DNA from: Trichococcus alkaliphilus
GTDB lineage: Bacteria; Bacillota; Bacilli; Lactobacillales; Aerococcaceae
Direction: 5' to 3'
Assembly: GCF_003008695.1 (NCBI RefSeq)
Contig: NZ_PXZT01000002.1
Location: forward strand, 186,001 to 250,000
DNA: 64,000 nucleotides
In this document: positions 35,442 to 43,549 of the stretch, one piece after another
Layout of the letters: each line of letters starts with the position of its first letter
How positions within the stretch are numbered: position 1 is the first letter of the stretch
Made by a program: the position numbers and the translations under genes
The notes under the pieces: generated by a model
What the model was told of the DNA's origin: nothing
The model's database searches: none
What the model saw: the letters and a program-made list of their open reading frames with translations, nothing else

Positions 35442-36833
35442 ATGGCAATTTGGTCAAATAATTATCACGGTTCCATGAATGAAAAGGCATTTGAATTCAA
35501 TTCATCCATCGATGCAGATGCCCGTCTGGTCTATGCGGATATCGCCGGAAGTATCGCTCACGCAAAAATGTTGGGCAAAACCGAAATCATTCCCCGCGAA
35601 GAAGCGGATGCACTCGTCAATGAACTGGGCAAAATGAATGATGAACTGCAGGATGGCGATCTGACCATCGATTTCTCGGAAGAAGATATCCACAGCTTCT
35701 TGGAAGCGGAATTGACGCGTCGTCTTGGCGCTATCGGCAAAAAGGTCCACACCGGAAGAAGCCGTAATGATCAAGTAGCGACTGCTTTGAAGTTGTATTC
35801 TGTTTCAGCGTTGGAGCATCTTTCCAGCCTCACTGCCAACGTTGCCCTCGCATTGAGCGAAAAAGCCGAACAGCATCTGGAAACGATCATGCCTGGTTAT
35901 ACCCATCTGCAACGTGCACAACCCATCACTTTTGCCCATCACCTGATGGCTTACACGGAGATGTTCCTGAGGGACAAATCCCGTCTGGATGATGCCAAAG
36001 AACGGGTTCTGCATTATATGCCGCTGGGCAGTGCCGCTCTTGCGACAACTACCTTGCCATTGGACCGCGCCTTCACTGCTGAAGCACTTGGATTCAAGGA
36101 TTTTTCCCGGAACAGTTTGGATGGCGTATCCGATCGCGACCATTCCTTGGAAATGCTGGCGGATATGTCGATCATCATGGTCCACATATCCCGTCTGGCT
36201 GAAGAAGTCATCATCTGGTCATCGCAGGAATTCGGCTTTGTGAAAATCCGGGATACATTCTCTTCCGGCTCCAGCATCATGCCGCAGAAGAAAAATCCGG
36301 ACATCGCGGAATTGCTGCGCGGCAAATCCGGCCGTGTCTTCGGCGATTTGATAGGCGTATTGACTTTGATGAAAGGACTGCCGCTCGCATATAACAAAGA
36401 TATGCAGGAAGAGAAGGAATTGTTGTTCGAAGCGATCGATACGGTCACATTCTGTCTGGAAATCCTGCCTGCAATGCTGAACGATATGGACGTGATGGAA
36501 GAAGCCATGCTGACGGCTTCGCAAAAAGGTTATCTGAATGCCACCGACTGCGCCGACTTCCTTGTCGAAAAAGGCATCCCTTTCCGTGACGCTTACCAGA
36601 TCACCGGAAACATCCTGAAAGAGTGCGAAGAACACAACCTGACGCTGGAAAACTTCCCGTTGGAGATGTACAAAAAACACTCTGACGCTTTTGATGAAAC
36701 CATCTACAAGAAGGTTGACCTGAAGGAATGCGTCATCCGCAGAAATGTAGCCGGCGGACCTGCACCGGAACGAGTGAAAGAGCACATCGAGTCAGTCAAA
36801 ACAAAATTAGAAGACTACCAGATCATTTCGTGA
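35442..36833 (+). CDS. argH: Argininosuccinate lyase
   Basis: Cleaves argininosuccinate to arginine and fumarate, the last step of arginine synthesis. Length 463. Signature stretches are HTGRSRNDQVATAL near residue 105, the HLQRAQPITFAHHL block near 160 and the fumarase/aspartase signature GSSIMPQKKNPDIAELLRG near 280, which includes the catalytic serine loop. ATG at 35442 is set by AGGAGG 6 bases upstream; the frame is open to 35391. The usual partner argG is not adjacent: upstream is a 600-bp gap, and downstream is a terminator. Confidence 0.97.
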   Translation: MAIWSNNYHGSMNEKAFEFNSSIDADARLVYADIAGSIAHAKMLGKTEIIPREEADALVNELGKMNDELQDGDLTIDFSEEDIHSFLEAELTRRLGAIGKKVHTGRSRNDQVATALKLYSVSALEHLSSLTANVALALSEKAEQHLETIMPGYTHLQRAQPITFAHHLMAYTEMFLRDKSRLDDAKERVLHYMPLGSAALATTTLPLDRAFTAEALGFKDFSRNSLDGVSDRDHSLEMLADMSIIMVHISRLAEEVIIWSSQEFGFVKIRDTFSSGSSIMPQKKNPDIAELLRGKSGRVFGDLIGVLTLMKGLPLAYNKDMQEEKELLFEAIDTVTFCLEILPAMLNDMDVMEEAMLTASQKGYLNATDCADFLVEKGIPFRDAYQITGNILKECEEHNLTLENFPLEMYKKHSDAFDETIYKKVDLKECVIRRNVAGGPAPERVKEHIESVKTKLEDYQIIS

Positions 36834-36844
36834 TCAATCAGCAA

Positions 36845-36884
36845 CAGAAAGAGGCAGCCTCGAAAATGAGGCTGCCTCTTTCTG
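36845..36884. terminator. Hairpin terminator after argH
   Basis: A perfect 17-bp stem, CAGAAAGAGGCAGCCTC with its complement, and a 6-base loop. It has no long T run on either strand, so termination efficiency is uncertain. Confidence 0.65.
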
Positions 36885-36986
36885 TGGTTTGGCGGTGGAA
36901 TTCCCCGCCAAAAGTGGTTTTGAAGGGGAATCTCTGAGTATAAATTCAATCCCTATACAAAAAACCTTTCTACCAACGTGCTGAGC

Positions 36987-38420
36987 TCACTCGGGGATCC
37001 GTTCGATTTTCATCAGATTGGTTGTGCCGCTTTCTTTAATCGGCGTCCCGGCAGTAATGACGATGGCTTCTCCAGGTTGCGCAAAGCCCTTCTCTTTCGC
37101 CAAGGCGGTTACCTTTTGCAGCATATCATCCACATTTTCCGGCTCTTGGATGACGAAAGCCTGAACTCCCCAGACAAGCGTCAGCCCTTTCTGCACCCTT
37201 TCGCTGTAGGTTGCCGCCAAAATATTCGCTTTCGGCCGGTATTTGGAAATCATGCGGGCCGTATGCCCGGAACTGGTTGCCGCTACGATGGTTTTGATGC
37301 CCAGATTCATGACCGTGCGCGCTGCAGCTTGGCTGATTGCTTCGGTAACGGATGCCTTATCGAACAAAGCCAACGTGGACAGGTTACCGCCATTTGCCTC
37401 TAAAGCTTCTTCCGTCCGTACCGCAATCCGAGCCATCATCGCCACGGTTTCGACGGGGTACTGGCCGACAGCGGACTCGCCGGAAAGCATGACTGCGTCT
37501 GTTCCGTCAAATATCGCATTCGCGACATCGCTCGCTTCTGCCCGTGTCGGCCGCGGATTCCATTGCATGGAGTCCAACATCTGAGTGGCGGTGATGACTT
37601 GTTTTCCGGCCAAATTGCATTTCCGGATCAGATCTTTCTGGACGATTGGTACATCGCCCCCGTTGATTTCCACACCTAAATCGCCGCGCGCAACCATCAA
37701 GCCGCTGCACACCTTGAGTATTTCTTCGGCGTTCTGGACGCCTTCCTGATTTTCGATTTTGGCGATGATCTGCGTGTCCGTCGCATCCATTTCTTCAAGT
37801 ATTTCGATAATTTCCAGGATATCACTGGCCCTGCGGACAAAGCTGGCAGCGATGAAGTCCACCCCGTTCTGGACACCGAAGCGGATATCCGAAGCATCCT
37901 TTTCCGTCAGCCCCGGCATACTGAACTTGGCTTCCGGCACATTGATGCCTTTTGAATTCTTCAGGATGCCATCCACTTGGACTATGGCTATGATTTCTTT
38001 GGTTTCATAATTGATATCCGTGATTTCCAGAACCAACAGTCCGTCATCAATCAGGATATGCATCCCGATCGTCACATCATTGACCAGTTCCGGATAGGTG
38101 ACAGAGAATTTTTCTTTTGTCCCCAGCACAGGTTCCATACTGATGGTTACCGATTCCCCGGAAACCAACGTGACGGCGTCATCCGTCATTTTGTTTGTCC
38201 GGATTTTCTGACCTTGGATATCCATCATGATGCCTATGTTTTTGTTCGCCAACCGTGCAGCTTCCCTGACATTATTCAGACTGACCATATGCGTATCATG
38301 TGCGCCGTGCGAAAAATTCAGCCGCGCCACATTCATGCCGCTGTTCATCATCCTTACCAGCACATCGACGGAATCGCTTGCCGGTCCGATCGTACAGACT
38401 ATCTTCGTCTTTTTCACCAT
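36987..38420 (-). CDS. pyk: Pyruvate kinase
   Basis: Glycolytic enzyme converting PEP and ADP to pyruvate and ATP. Length 477. Signature blocks are KKTKIVCTIGPASDSVD and NVARLNFSHG at the N-terminus, AKIENQEGVQNAEEIL near residue 220, and MVARGDLGVEI plus DAVMLSGESAVGQYP. It lacks the extra C-terminal PEP-utiliser-like domain that many Bacillus and Enterococcus enzymes (about 585 residues) carry, and there is no pfkA gene upstream. This may therefore be a second pyk rather than the main glycolytic gene. Monocistronic. Confidence 0.95.
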   Translation of the reverse strand: MVKKTKIVCTIGPASDSVDVLVRMMNSGMNVARLNFSHGAHDTHMVSLNNVREAARLANKNIGIMMDIQGQKIRTNKMTDDAVTLVSGESVTISMEPVLGTKEKFSVTYPELVNDVTIGMHILIDDGLLVLEITDINYETKEIIAIVQVDGILKNSKGINVPEAKFSMPGLTEKDASDIRFGVQNGVDFIAASFVRRASDILEIIEILEEMDATDTQIIAKIENQEGVQNAEEILKVCSGLMVARGDLGVEINGGDVPIVQKDLIRKCNLAGKQVITATQMLDSMQWNPRPTRAEASDVANAIFDGTDAVMLSGESAVGQYPVETVAMMARIAVRTEEALEANGGNLSTLALFDKASVTEAISQAAARTVMNLGIKTIVAATSSGHTARMISKYRPKANILAATYSERVQKGLTLVWGVQAFVIQEPENVDDMLQKVTALAKEKGFAQPGEAIVITAGTPIKESGTTNLMKIERIPE

Positions 38421-38520
38421 TAGCCCCTCATTTCTGAATTGCCCATCTTCTTAACCTGACATTTACCTGTCTATATTATAGAACAAATGCCCATATTAAG
38501 AAATTATGACGCTGTGGAAA

Positions 38521-38556
38521 GCAAAAACGTGATGCTTTTCGGCACCACGTTTTTGC
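38521..38556 (-). terminator. Hairpin terminator of the EamA gene
   Basis: GCAAAAACGTG pairs perfectly with CACGTTTTTGC, with an inner GC-rich helix. The T residues lie inside the stem end rather than after it, so it is a moderate terminator. Confidence 0.6.
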
Positions 38557-38561
38557 GATAT

Positions 38562-39491
38562 TCAGATATTCGGTTCGGTTTGGAGAGCCTCGCTTGATTT
38601 CACAGGTTTAGATTTCAGCGTCAACAGGAACACGGTTGAAAGAATCGAGGCGATACCGAGCAGATCCGTCCAGTGAAGACTGGTCCCGAGCCAAAAAACA
38701 GAAAGGAACGTCGCAGAAAGCGGCTCGGCTGATGAAAGCAGGCTTCCGACTGTTGCGCCGATGCGATGCACGCCTTCCAGATAGAGGCTGAAGGAAATGA
38801 CCGTACCCAACAGGATGATGACCATCAATGCAACAAATGCTGCAAGATCCCAAGTTCCGATGATCCGCCAAGGCTGGTACACGATTGAAAGCAGAACGCC
38901 TCCGATCAGCATCCCCCATCCCAACGACAGGAGCGTCCCATACGTTTTGATCAGTCGGGCAGGCTGGAGGTTGTAGATGACGACGGACACAGCCGACAAG
39001 AGCCCGTACATCAATGCCTCTTGCGATATGGCCAGGCTGTCAAATCTACCATGCGTGGCCAACAGGAAAATGCCGGCGACCGCAAAGACGATGGCTGCCA
39101 TTTCAGCCGCCCGCGGTAATTTTCTGTTCTTCACGGAAAGGTAAATCATGATCAGGACAGGGGCCAAAAATTGCAGGACTGTAGCCGTTCCCGCATTCGA
39201 ATGGCTGATCGTCGCAAAATAGGTGTATTGGCAAAAGGACAGCCCCAAAGCCGCGAACAGGAACAAATCCCTGCGGTCCCATTTTTCTTTCCAGACCCGA
39301 AAGATGGCATCCTTTTCTTTTTTGTAGCACAGCACCAACAAAATCAAGCCGGCCATCAGCATTCGGACGGCTACCAGCCAGCCGGAGGTCAAATCGCGTT
39401 GTTGCAGCAAAAACTGCCCGCTGGTTCCTGAAATCCCCCACAAGAGAGCCCCTACAACAGTGAATAGCACGCCGGATTTATATTGAGACAT
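38562..39491 (-). CDS. EamA/DMT family transporter
   Basis: Ten-helix drug/metabolite transporter, 309 residues, with the two EamA repeats (about residues 8-140 and 155-290). Recognisable pieces are LFTVVGALLWGISGTSGQF at the start, YFATISHSNAGTATVLQFLAP near residue 90, and AEPLSATFLSVFWLGTSL near 255. Family members export amino acids, nucleosides or other metabolites; the substrate is unknown. ATG at 39491 has GGAGG 6 bases upstream. It stands alone between pyk and the NdpA-like gene. Confidence 0.88.
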   Translation of the reverse strand: MSQYKSGVLFTVVGALLWGISGTSGQFLLQQRDLTSGWLVAVRMLMAGLILLVLCYKKEKDAIFRVWKEKWDRRDLFLFAALGLSFCQYTYFATISHSNAGTATVLQFLAPVLIMIYLSVKNRKLPRAAEMAAIVFAVAGIFLLATHGRFDSLAISQEALMYGLLSAVSVVIYNLQPARLIKTYGTLLSLGWGMLIGGVLLSIVYQPWRIIGTWDLAAFVALMVIILLGTVISFSLYLEGVHRIGATVGSLLSSAEPLSATFLSVFWLGTSLHWTDLLGIASILSTVFLLTLKSKPVKSSEALQTEPNI

Positions 39492-39635
39492 TTCATCCCT
39501 CCATTCCTTTACATTTTTCAAATAACATCATTATATGCGATGGCCGAACAAATAGAAAGCTGATATTTTTGCTTTGTTTGAAAGGCGATTTTGTGGGATA
39601 CTGATAAGCGTGAACGAAAACGGAGGTTGAAAAAA

Positions 39636-40637
39636 TTGATACGCATTAAAGAAGCCATTTTACACATTTTGGACATCAACACGAATGAACCGATTTTCTC
39701 CTATGCCGGACTGGATACGTCAGAGCGCATGATGATCGAATATATCGAAGCGATGGTCGCAAAGGTCGAAGATTCCGACAGCATGAAAGACGGGATTTTG
39801 GAAGAGGACAATCAGATGACTGCCCTGTTCAAGAATTGCCAAAGCGATTTTGTCGAAGGCACGAAAGCCTTGTCGGAAAAATTCTTCAATGTGACCAAAT
39901 TGAATCCCGAAATCCCACCCGCAGATCTGCTGATCGCGCATTTTGAATTGGATGAAGTGCCCTGCCTTGGGGTATTCAAATTAAATTACTCAGACAGCTA
40001 TACGCACTTTGTCTCCTACGAAGGGGACGTTCTGACCAACCAAATCATCTTGAACCGCGCCATCCTGCCTTCGCAAAGGCAAGCCATCCAGGAAGGCCTC
40101 GTGGTGAATCTGGAGCAGATGGTATACCATGTCATCGAGAAAAAACACATGATCGCCGAGTTGGGTGAAAAGGTAAATTACTTCACGGAAATGTTCCTTG
40201 AAGACACGCCGAAACCGAGCCTGAAGGAGAATATCTCGATCATCAAGAAAGCCGTCCAAAAGACAAGCAAAGCCTTCAACGATGAAGAATTCCATGTATT
40301 GGCCGAAACGAAGGAAGCTATCGTCACGAGCATGCAGGAAGATAACCTCATCGATAACGAAAAAATCGCTGAAGCCTTGTTCGGCGATAACTTCGCCAAG
40401 AAGCAGAAATATTTCGAACAGGTCGAGGAATTGGGCTATGTCGATCGCGCCCCTGCGGAAGCGGCAATCGCTGGACCGAAATATTCCAAACAAAAATTCA
40501 GGCTCGATAACGGCATCGAAATCAGCATTCCGTTGGAGCTTTACAAAGACCCTGATGTGGTGGAATTCATCAATAACCCCGACGGCACAACATCCGTCAT
40601 CATCAAAAATATTGAGAAAATCAAAAACTTATTCTAA
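39636..40637 (+). CDS. Nucleoid-associated protein, NdpA/YejK family
   Basis: Cytoplasmic protein of about 333 residues related to the 37-kDa nucleoid-associated family. The N-terminus IRIKEAILHILDINTNEPIF, the middle ADLLIAHFELDEVPCLGVFKL, HFVSYEGDVLTNQIILNRAI and the C-terminal FRLDNGIEISIPLELYKDPD follow the family pattern. YejK binds the E. coli nucleoid; the role in Firmicutes is not known. The TTG at 39636 is taken as start because GGAGG lies 9 bases upstream, while the longer frame from 39591 has no RBS. Confidence 0.78.
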   Translation: MIRIKEAILHILDINTNEPIFSYAGLDTSERMMIEYIEAMVAKVEDSDSMKDGILEEDNQMTALFKNCQSDFVEGTKALSEKFFNVTKLNPEIPPADLLIAHFELDEVPCLGVFKLNYSDSYTHFVSYEGDVLTNQIILNRAILPSQRQAIQEGLVVNLEQMVYHVIEKKHMIAELGEKVNYFTEMFLEDTPKPSLKENISIIKKAVQKTSKAFNDEEFHVLAETKEAIVTSMQEDNLIDNEKIAEALFGDNFAKKQKYFEQVEELGYVDRAPAEAAIAGPKYSKQKFRLDNGIEISIPLELYKDPDVVEFINNPDGTTSVIIKNIEKIKNLF

Positions 40638-40640
40638 TTT

Positions 40641-40680
40641 AAAGAACCGATGGCGCTCAATGCGAGGCCACCGGTTCTTT
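40641..40680. terminator. Hairpin terminator between converging genes
   Basis: AAAGAACCGATGGC pairs with GCCACCGGTTCTTT with one mismatch (14-bp arms, 12-base loop). It is shared by the NdpA-like gene and the ABC exporter operon; T runs are short on both sides. Confidence 0.75.
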
Positions 40681-40682
40681 GT

Positions 40683-41537
40683 TCATTTCGCTTTTCTGGA
40701 GATGTTCAGGATGGACATGCCGTAGAGCAACAGCGCGGTGCCGATCAGGATAAGGATGCTGGTGAAGGGAGTCACTGCCGTTTCCCCGAAGCGGATGGTA
40801 TGCCCCATCATCAGTTTAAAGGCATCCAACCCTTCAACCGGAACCCCTTTGAACGAGATTTTCAAAGGTTCCTCCATCATCACTTGCCTCATCAGGGAAG
40901 CCGAATAGGTCATCGGGAACAGTTTGATGATCGTCTGCACACTATCCGAGAACTGTCCGATCGGCACATAGACCCCGGCAAGGAATCCGATGATGGTGCC
41001 GAGGATCGTGCTGGCGGTCGCAAAAGCGTTCTGGCTTTGGAAGAAGGAAGTCAGGAAATAGACCATCGCACTGCTCGTCAACACGGTGAGCAGGATTAGA
41101 CCGATCATCTTCAGCATGGCCCCCGGAGCCAGCAGCTCCCCGCCGTTCAGGAAGATGTACGCTTCCGCCAACACGAACGTAACCAGACTCATGATGAACC
41201 CCACAACAACCGAACTCAGGATATAACCTGCCGCCAATCTGCTCGAACGTATCGGCGAGACCGTAAAGTCCTTCAATATTTTATTGGCCCGGTCATCGAT
41301 CATGACGGCGAATGCCCCCATCGTTGTCGTCACTCCGGAAACCGAAATGACACCCGACATGATCCAGCTGTCCATGACGTACTGCGCGCCTACTGTATCC
41401 CCCAGAGAGCTCGTCAAATTTTTACCCAAGAAAAAGACATAGAGTCCGATGATGATCAGCACTGCCAACAAGGAGAAGAAAACATTCGCCTTATCCCTGA
41501 AAAATATTTTGATGTTGCGGCCAACAATCGGTATCAT
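40683..41537 (-). CDS. ABC-2 type transporter permease
   Basis: Membrane half of an exporter, 284 residues with six predicted helices. The N-terminus MIPIVGRNIKIFFRDKANVF is typical of ABC-2 permeases (NodJ/DrrB type), as is the DRANKILKDFTVSPIRSSR cytoplasmic loop near residue 80. The gene overlaps the ATPase gene by 4 bases, so the two subunits are co-translated. Substrate unknown: drug, lipid or polymer export are the usual roles for this class. Confidence 0.9.
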   Translation of the reverse strand: MIPIVGRNIKIFFRDKANVFFSLLAVLIIIGLYVFFLGKNLTSSLGDTVGAQYVMDSWIMSGVISVSGVTTTMGAFAVMIDDRANKILKDFTVSPIRSSRLAAGYILSSVVVGFIMSLVTFVLAEAYIFLNGGELLAPGAMLKMIGLILLTVLTSSAMVYFLTSFFQSQNAFATASTILGTIIGFLAGVYVPIGQFSDSVQTIIKLFPMTYSASLMRQVMMEEPLKISFKGVPVEGLDAFKLMMGHTIRFGETAVTPFTSILILIGTALLLYGMSILNISRKAK

Positions 41538-42448
41538 TCCTGCACCTGCTTTCCTGTGATCGCAATAAAGGCATCGTCCATGGAACCAGCCACCACTTCA
41601 AAGTATGTCAGATATGGTTTGCATTGCTCCAGAATGGGCAGTGCATCCATCGTTTTGCCTAATTTCACACGGAAAAGATCTTGTTGCAGCTCATACTTCG
41701 CCTGATGAGCATCCAAAATGCGGATCACTTCGGAAACTGCTTCGGTACGCATCTTCAATACATCAGAGCTGTACCTTTCCCGCAGTGCATCGGGGGTCCC
41801 TTCGGCGATGATTTCACCTTCATCGATGATGACGACATAATCTGCGCTGGCCGCCTCTTCCATGTAATGCGTCGTCAGAAATATCGTCATTCCGTGTTCC
41901 GCTTGCAGTTTCCGGATGGTATCCCAAACATTCTTGCGGGTTTGGGGGTCCAAGCCGGTCGTCGGCTCATCCAAAAAGAGAATCTTTGGCGTGTTGATCA
42001 AGGCCCGCGCGATGTCAGCCCGCCGCTTCTGCCCACCGGATAATTTCCCGTAGGGCCTATCCAAAAATTCCGTCACACCGGCAGCCTGAGTCGCTCGAAG
42101 AAAAGCCGGTTCCCATTCCGATTTGGACAATCCATAAAAACTCCCTCTCACCTCAAGATTTTCCTTGACGGTCAGCAGTTTGTCCAACAAGTTTGTTTGG
42201 AAGACGACTCCAATATTGGAGCGGATCGCAAAGTCATCCTTCCCTATAGTGAATCCATTTATCGTGACTTCGCCACTGTCCGCCTGCAGCAGTGTGCAGA
42301 TGATATCGATCGTCGTTGACTTGCCTGCTCCGTTCGGCCCCAAAAATGCAAAAAGCTGGCCGGCATTCACATGGAAATCGATGTCCTTGACCGCCTGCAC
42401 ATCTCCGAAACGCTTTGATAAGCCTTTTACTTCTATGATTTTTTCCAA
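41534..42448 (-). CDS. ABC transporter ATP-binding protein (DrrA-like)
   Basis: ATPase of an ABC-2 exporter, 304 residues. Walker A is FLGPNGAGKSTTIDI near residue 40, the signature is KLSGGQKRRADIARAL near 137 and Walker B ILFLDEPTTGLDPQTRK near 157. A C-terminal extension of about 80 residues (VLKMRTEAVSEVIRILD onward) resembles the regulatory tail of DrrA-type subunits. It starts with TTG at 42448, preceded by GAGGG at 9-10 bases. A plausible promoter lies at 42515-42542. Confidence 0.92.
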   Translation of the reverse strand: MEKIIEVKGLSKRFGDVQAVKDIDFHVNAGQLFAFLGPNGAGKSTTIDIICTLLQADSGEVTINGFTIGKDDFAIRSNIGVVFQTNLLDKLLTVKENLEVRGSFYGLSKSEWEPAFLRATQAAGVTEFLDRPYGKLSGGQKRRADIARALINTPKILFLDEPTTGLDPQTRKNVWDTIRKLQAEHGMTIFLTTHYMEEAASADYVVIIDEGEIIAEGTPDALRERYSSDVLKMRTEAVSEVIRILDAHQAKYELQQDLFRVKLGKTMDALPILEQCKPYLTYFEVVAGSMDDAFIAITGKQVQE

Positions 42449-42514
42449 CTGAAAACACCCTCTCTGATAGCCAAGCGTTGCACATTAAGAATATGTAATA
42501 TCTTCTTCATGTTC

Positions 42515-42542
42515 AGTGTATCAGAATGGCGAATGGAGACAA
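42515..42542 (-). promoter_or_regulatory. Promoter of the ABC-2 exporter operon
   Basis: TTGTCT (42537-42542), 16-base spacer, TACACT (42515-42520). Confidence 0.5.
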
Positions 42543-42554
42543 AATAATTGTGTG

Positions 42555-42775
42555 CCGGAGTACGGTATTCATTGGTTTTTGCATGTGTGCTCCGGTTAAC
42601 TGCAGTTGCCCGCTCTCCTCCGGCGAACGGAGGCTTCGCCGGAGGTCGGCCAACATTCTGATTCCCTCCTCCGATGAGAAACGCTTGGCAGGAGGTGGGG
42701 CTGAAGGTTACCGGCGTACTCCGGTGGGCTGATCCCCGCCGGAGCTGGCGACAGCTCCAGCTGCTCGCCTCCGGC
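42555..42775. repeat. GC-rich patch of nested inverted repeats
   Basis: About 220 bases dense in CTCCGG/CCGGAG. Elements: CCGGAGTACG at 42555 repeated inverted at 42715-42724; a perfect 11-bp hairpin CCTCCGGCGAA/TTCGCCGGAGG (42617-42645); GGAGCTG/CAGCTCC with a GCGA loop (42741-42758) nested in GCCGGAG/CTCCGGC (42738-42775). No credible gene is present. The base composition differs sharply from the AT-rich flanks, suggesting a REP-like or other inserted palindromic element. Confidence 0.6.
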
Positions 42776-42807
42776 CAGCGGCTACCCACATATTGATGGC
42801 GGACAAC

Positions 42808-42848
42808 AAAAAAGCAGAGGCCATCTCATCTTGAGACAGCCTCTGCTT
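42808..42848 (-). terminator. Rho-independent terminator of the cst operon
   Basis: AAGCAGAGGC/GCCTCTGCTT (10 bp) with an inner TCTCA/TGAGA helix, followed leftward by six T. It lies 144 bases past the cstR stop, beyond the long hairpin at 42880-42976. Confidence 0.9.
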
Positions 42849-42879
42849 ACATTTGTTATGCTCTATCGCAAACGCGTTC

Positions 42880-42976
42880 TGGTCTGCAGGGGGTTGCGCT
42901 TAAGCTGACAAGCGCACATGGTCAAAAAGCGACCACTTTGCGCTTGTCCTCTTAATGCTCCCCCTACCGCAGACCA
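42880..42976. other. Long symmetric imperfect hairpin downstream of cstR
   Basis: Blocks pair in order: TGGTCTGC (42880) with GCAGACCA (42969), GGGGG (42889) with CCCCC (42960), GACAAGCGCA (42907) with TGCGCTTGTC (42939), and GGTC (42920) with GACC (42931) closing a 7-base loop. The 97-base structure begins 15 bases after the cstR stop and precedes the operon terminator. Its placement and build resemble the hairpin at 19306-19410, though the sequence differs. Function unknown. Confidence 0.7.
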
Positions 42977-42991
42977 TCACGCTCTCTTGCT

Positions 42992-43255
42992 CTATCTGCT
43001 CTTAACCAACAGATTGATTGCTTGTTGGACGCTTTCTTCTTTCGAAATGTTGTCTTTTTCCTGGTCGTTCACGCAGGCGACCAGATTTTCGGCAACGATG
43101 ATGCCCATTGCGCGGTCGATGCTGGATCGGACTGCGGACAATTGCGTCACGACGTCGGAACAGTCCTTTCCGTCTTCCATCATGGCAAGGATACCACGCA
43201 TTTGTCCTTCCGCACGCTTAATGCGGTTGATTATATTTTTGTTGTATTGATTCAC
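42992..43255 (-). CDS. cstR: Persulfide-sensing repressor CstR (CsoR family)
   Basis: Small all-helical repressor, 87 residues. The first reactive cysteine is in MEDGKDCSDVV and the second in MGIIVAENLVACV. The CsoR copper-ligand histidine position holds Asn (ENLVACV, not HLxxC), which marks CstR over copper sensors. CstR dimerises through di- or trisulfide bonds when persulfides rise and then leaves DNA. It is last in an operon with rhodaneses and a CoA-disulfide reductase, overlapping the upstream rhodanese by 4 bases. GTG start. Its probable operator lies in the operon promoter at 45564-45579. Confidence 0.88.
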   Translation of the reverse strand: MNQYNKNIINRIKRAEGQMRGILAMMEDGKDCSDVVTQLSAVRSSIDRAMGIIVAENLVACVNDQEKDNISKEESVQQAINLLVKSR

Positions 43256-43548
43256 ACAACCTCACCCCTCCAGGCCGAAATGCCTCCCATTACGTTCGTT
43301 ACTTTGTAGCCTTTTGAAGCAAGATATTGGCAAGCTGCCATTGAGCGAGCACCGCTAAGGCACATAACATAGTAATTTTCATCCTTATCCAATTGATTAA
43401 CAGTGTCTTCTAAACCGCTCAAAGGCATAGAGATGGCACCGTCTACGTGCGCATGTGCAAATTCGTCTGCTTCACGTACGTCCAAGAGTTTGACAGGAGT
43501 TTTTTTCCATAATTGTTCGAATTCCGGCATTGTAATTGATTGATACAT
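43252..43548 (-). CDS. Single-domain rhodanese
   Basis: Sulfurtransferase, 98 residues, one rhodanese domain. The fold start is VKLLDVREADEFAHAHVDGA; the active-site loop is YVMCLSGARSMAA with the persulfide cysteine at about residue 64. RBS AAGGTGG precedes the ATG. It lies one base after the CoA-disulfide reductase gene and overlaps cstR by 4 bases. In related operons such proteins move sulfane sulfur between low-molecular-weight persulfides and acceptors. Confidence 0.92.
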   Translation of the reverse strand: MYQSITMPEFEQLWKKTPVKLLDVREADEFAHAHVDGAISMPLSGLEDTVNQLDKDENYYVMCLSGARSMAACQYLASKGYKVTNVMGGISAWRGEVV

Positions 43549-43549
43549 T

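Noticed and set aside
42433-42789. Minus-strand open frame of 118 codons upstream of the ABC exporter
   Set aside because: It runs across the GC-rich inverted repeats and the exporter promoter; residue composition is not protein-like.
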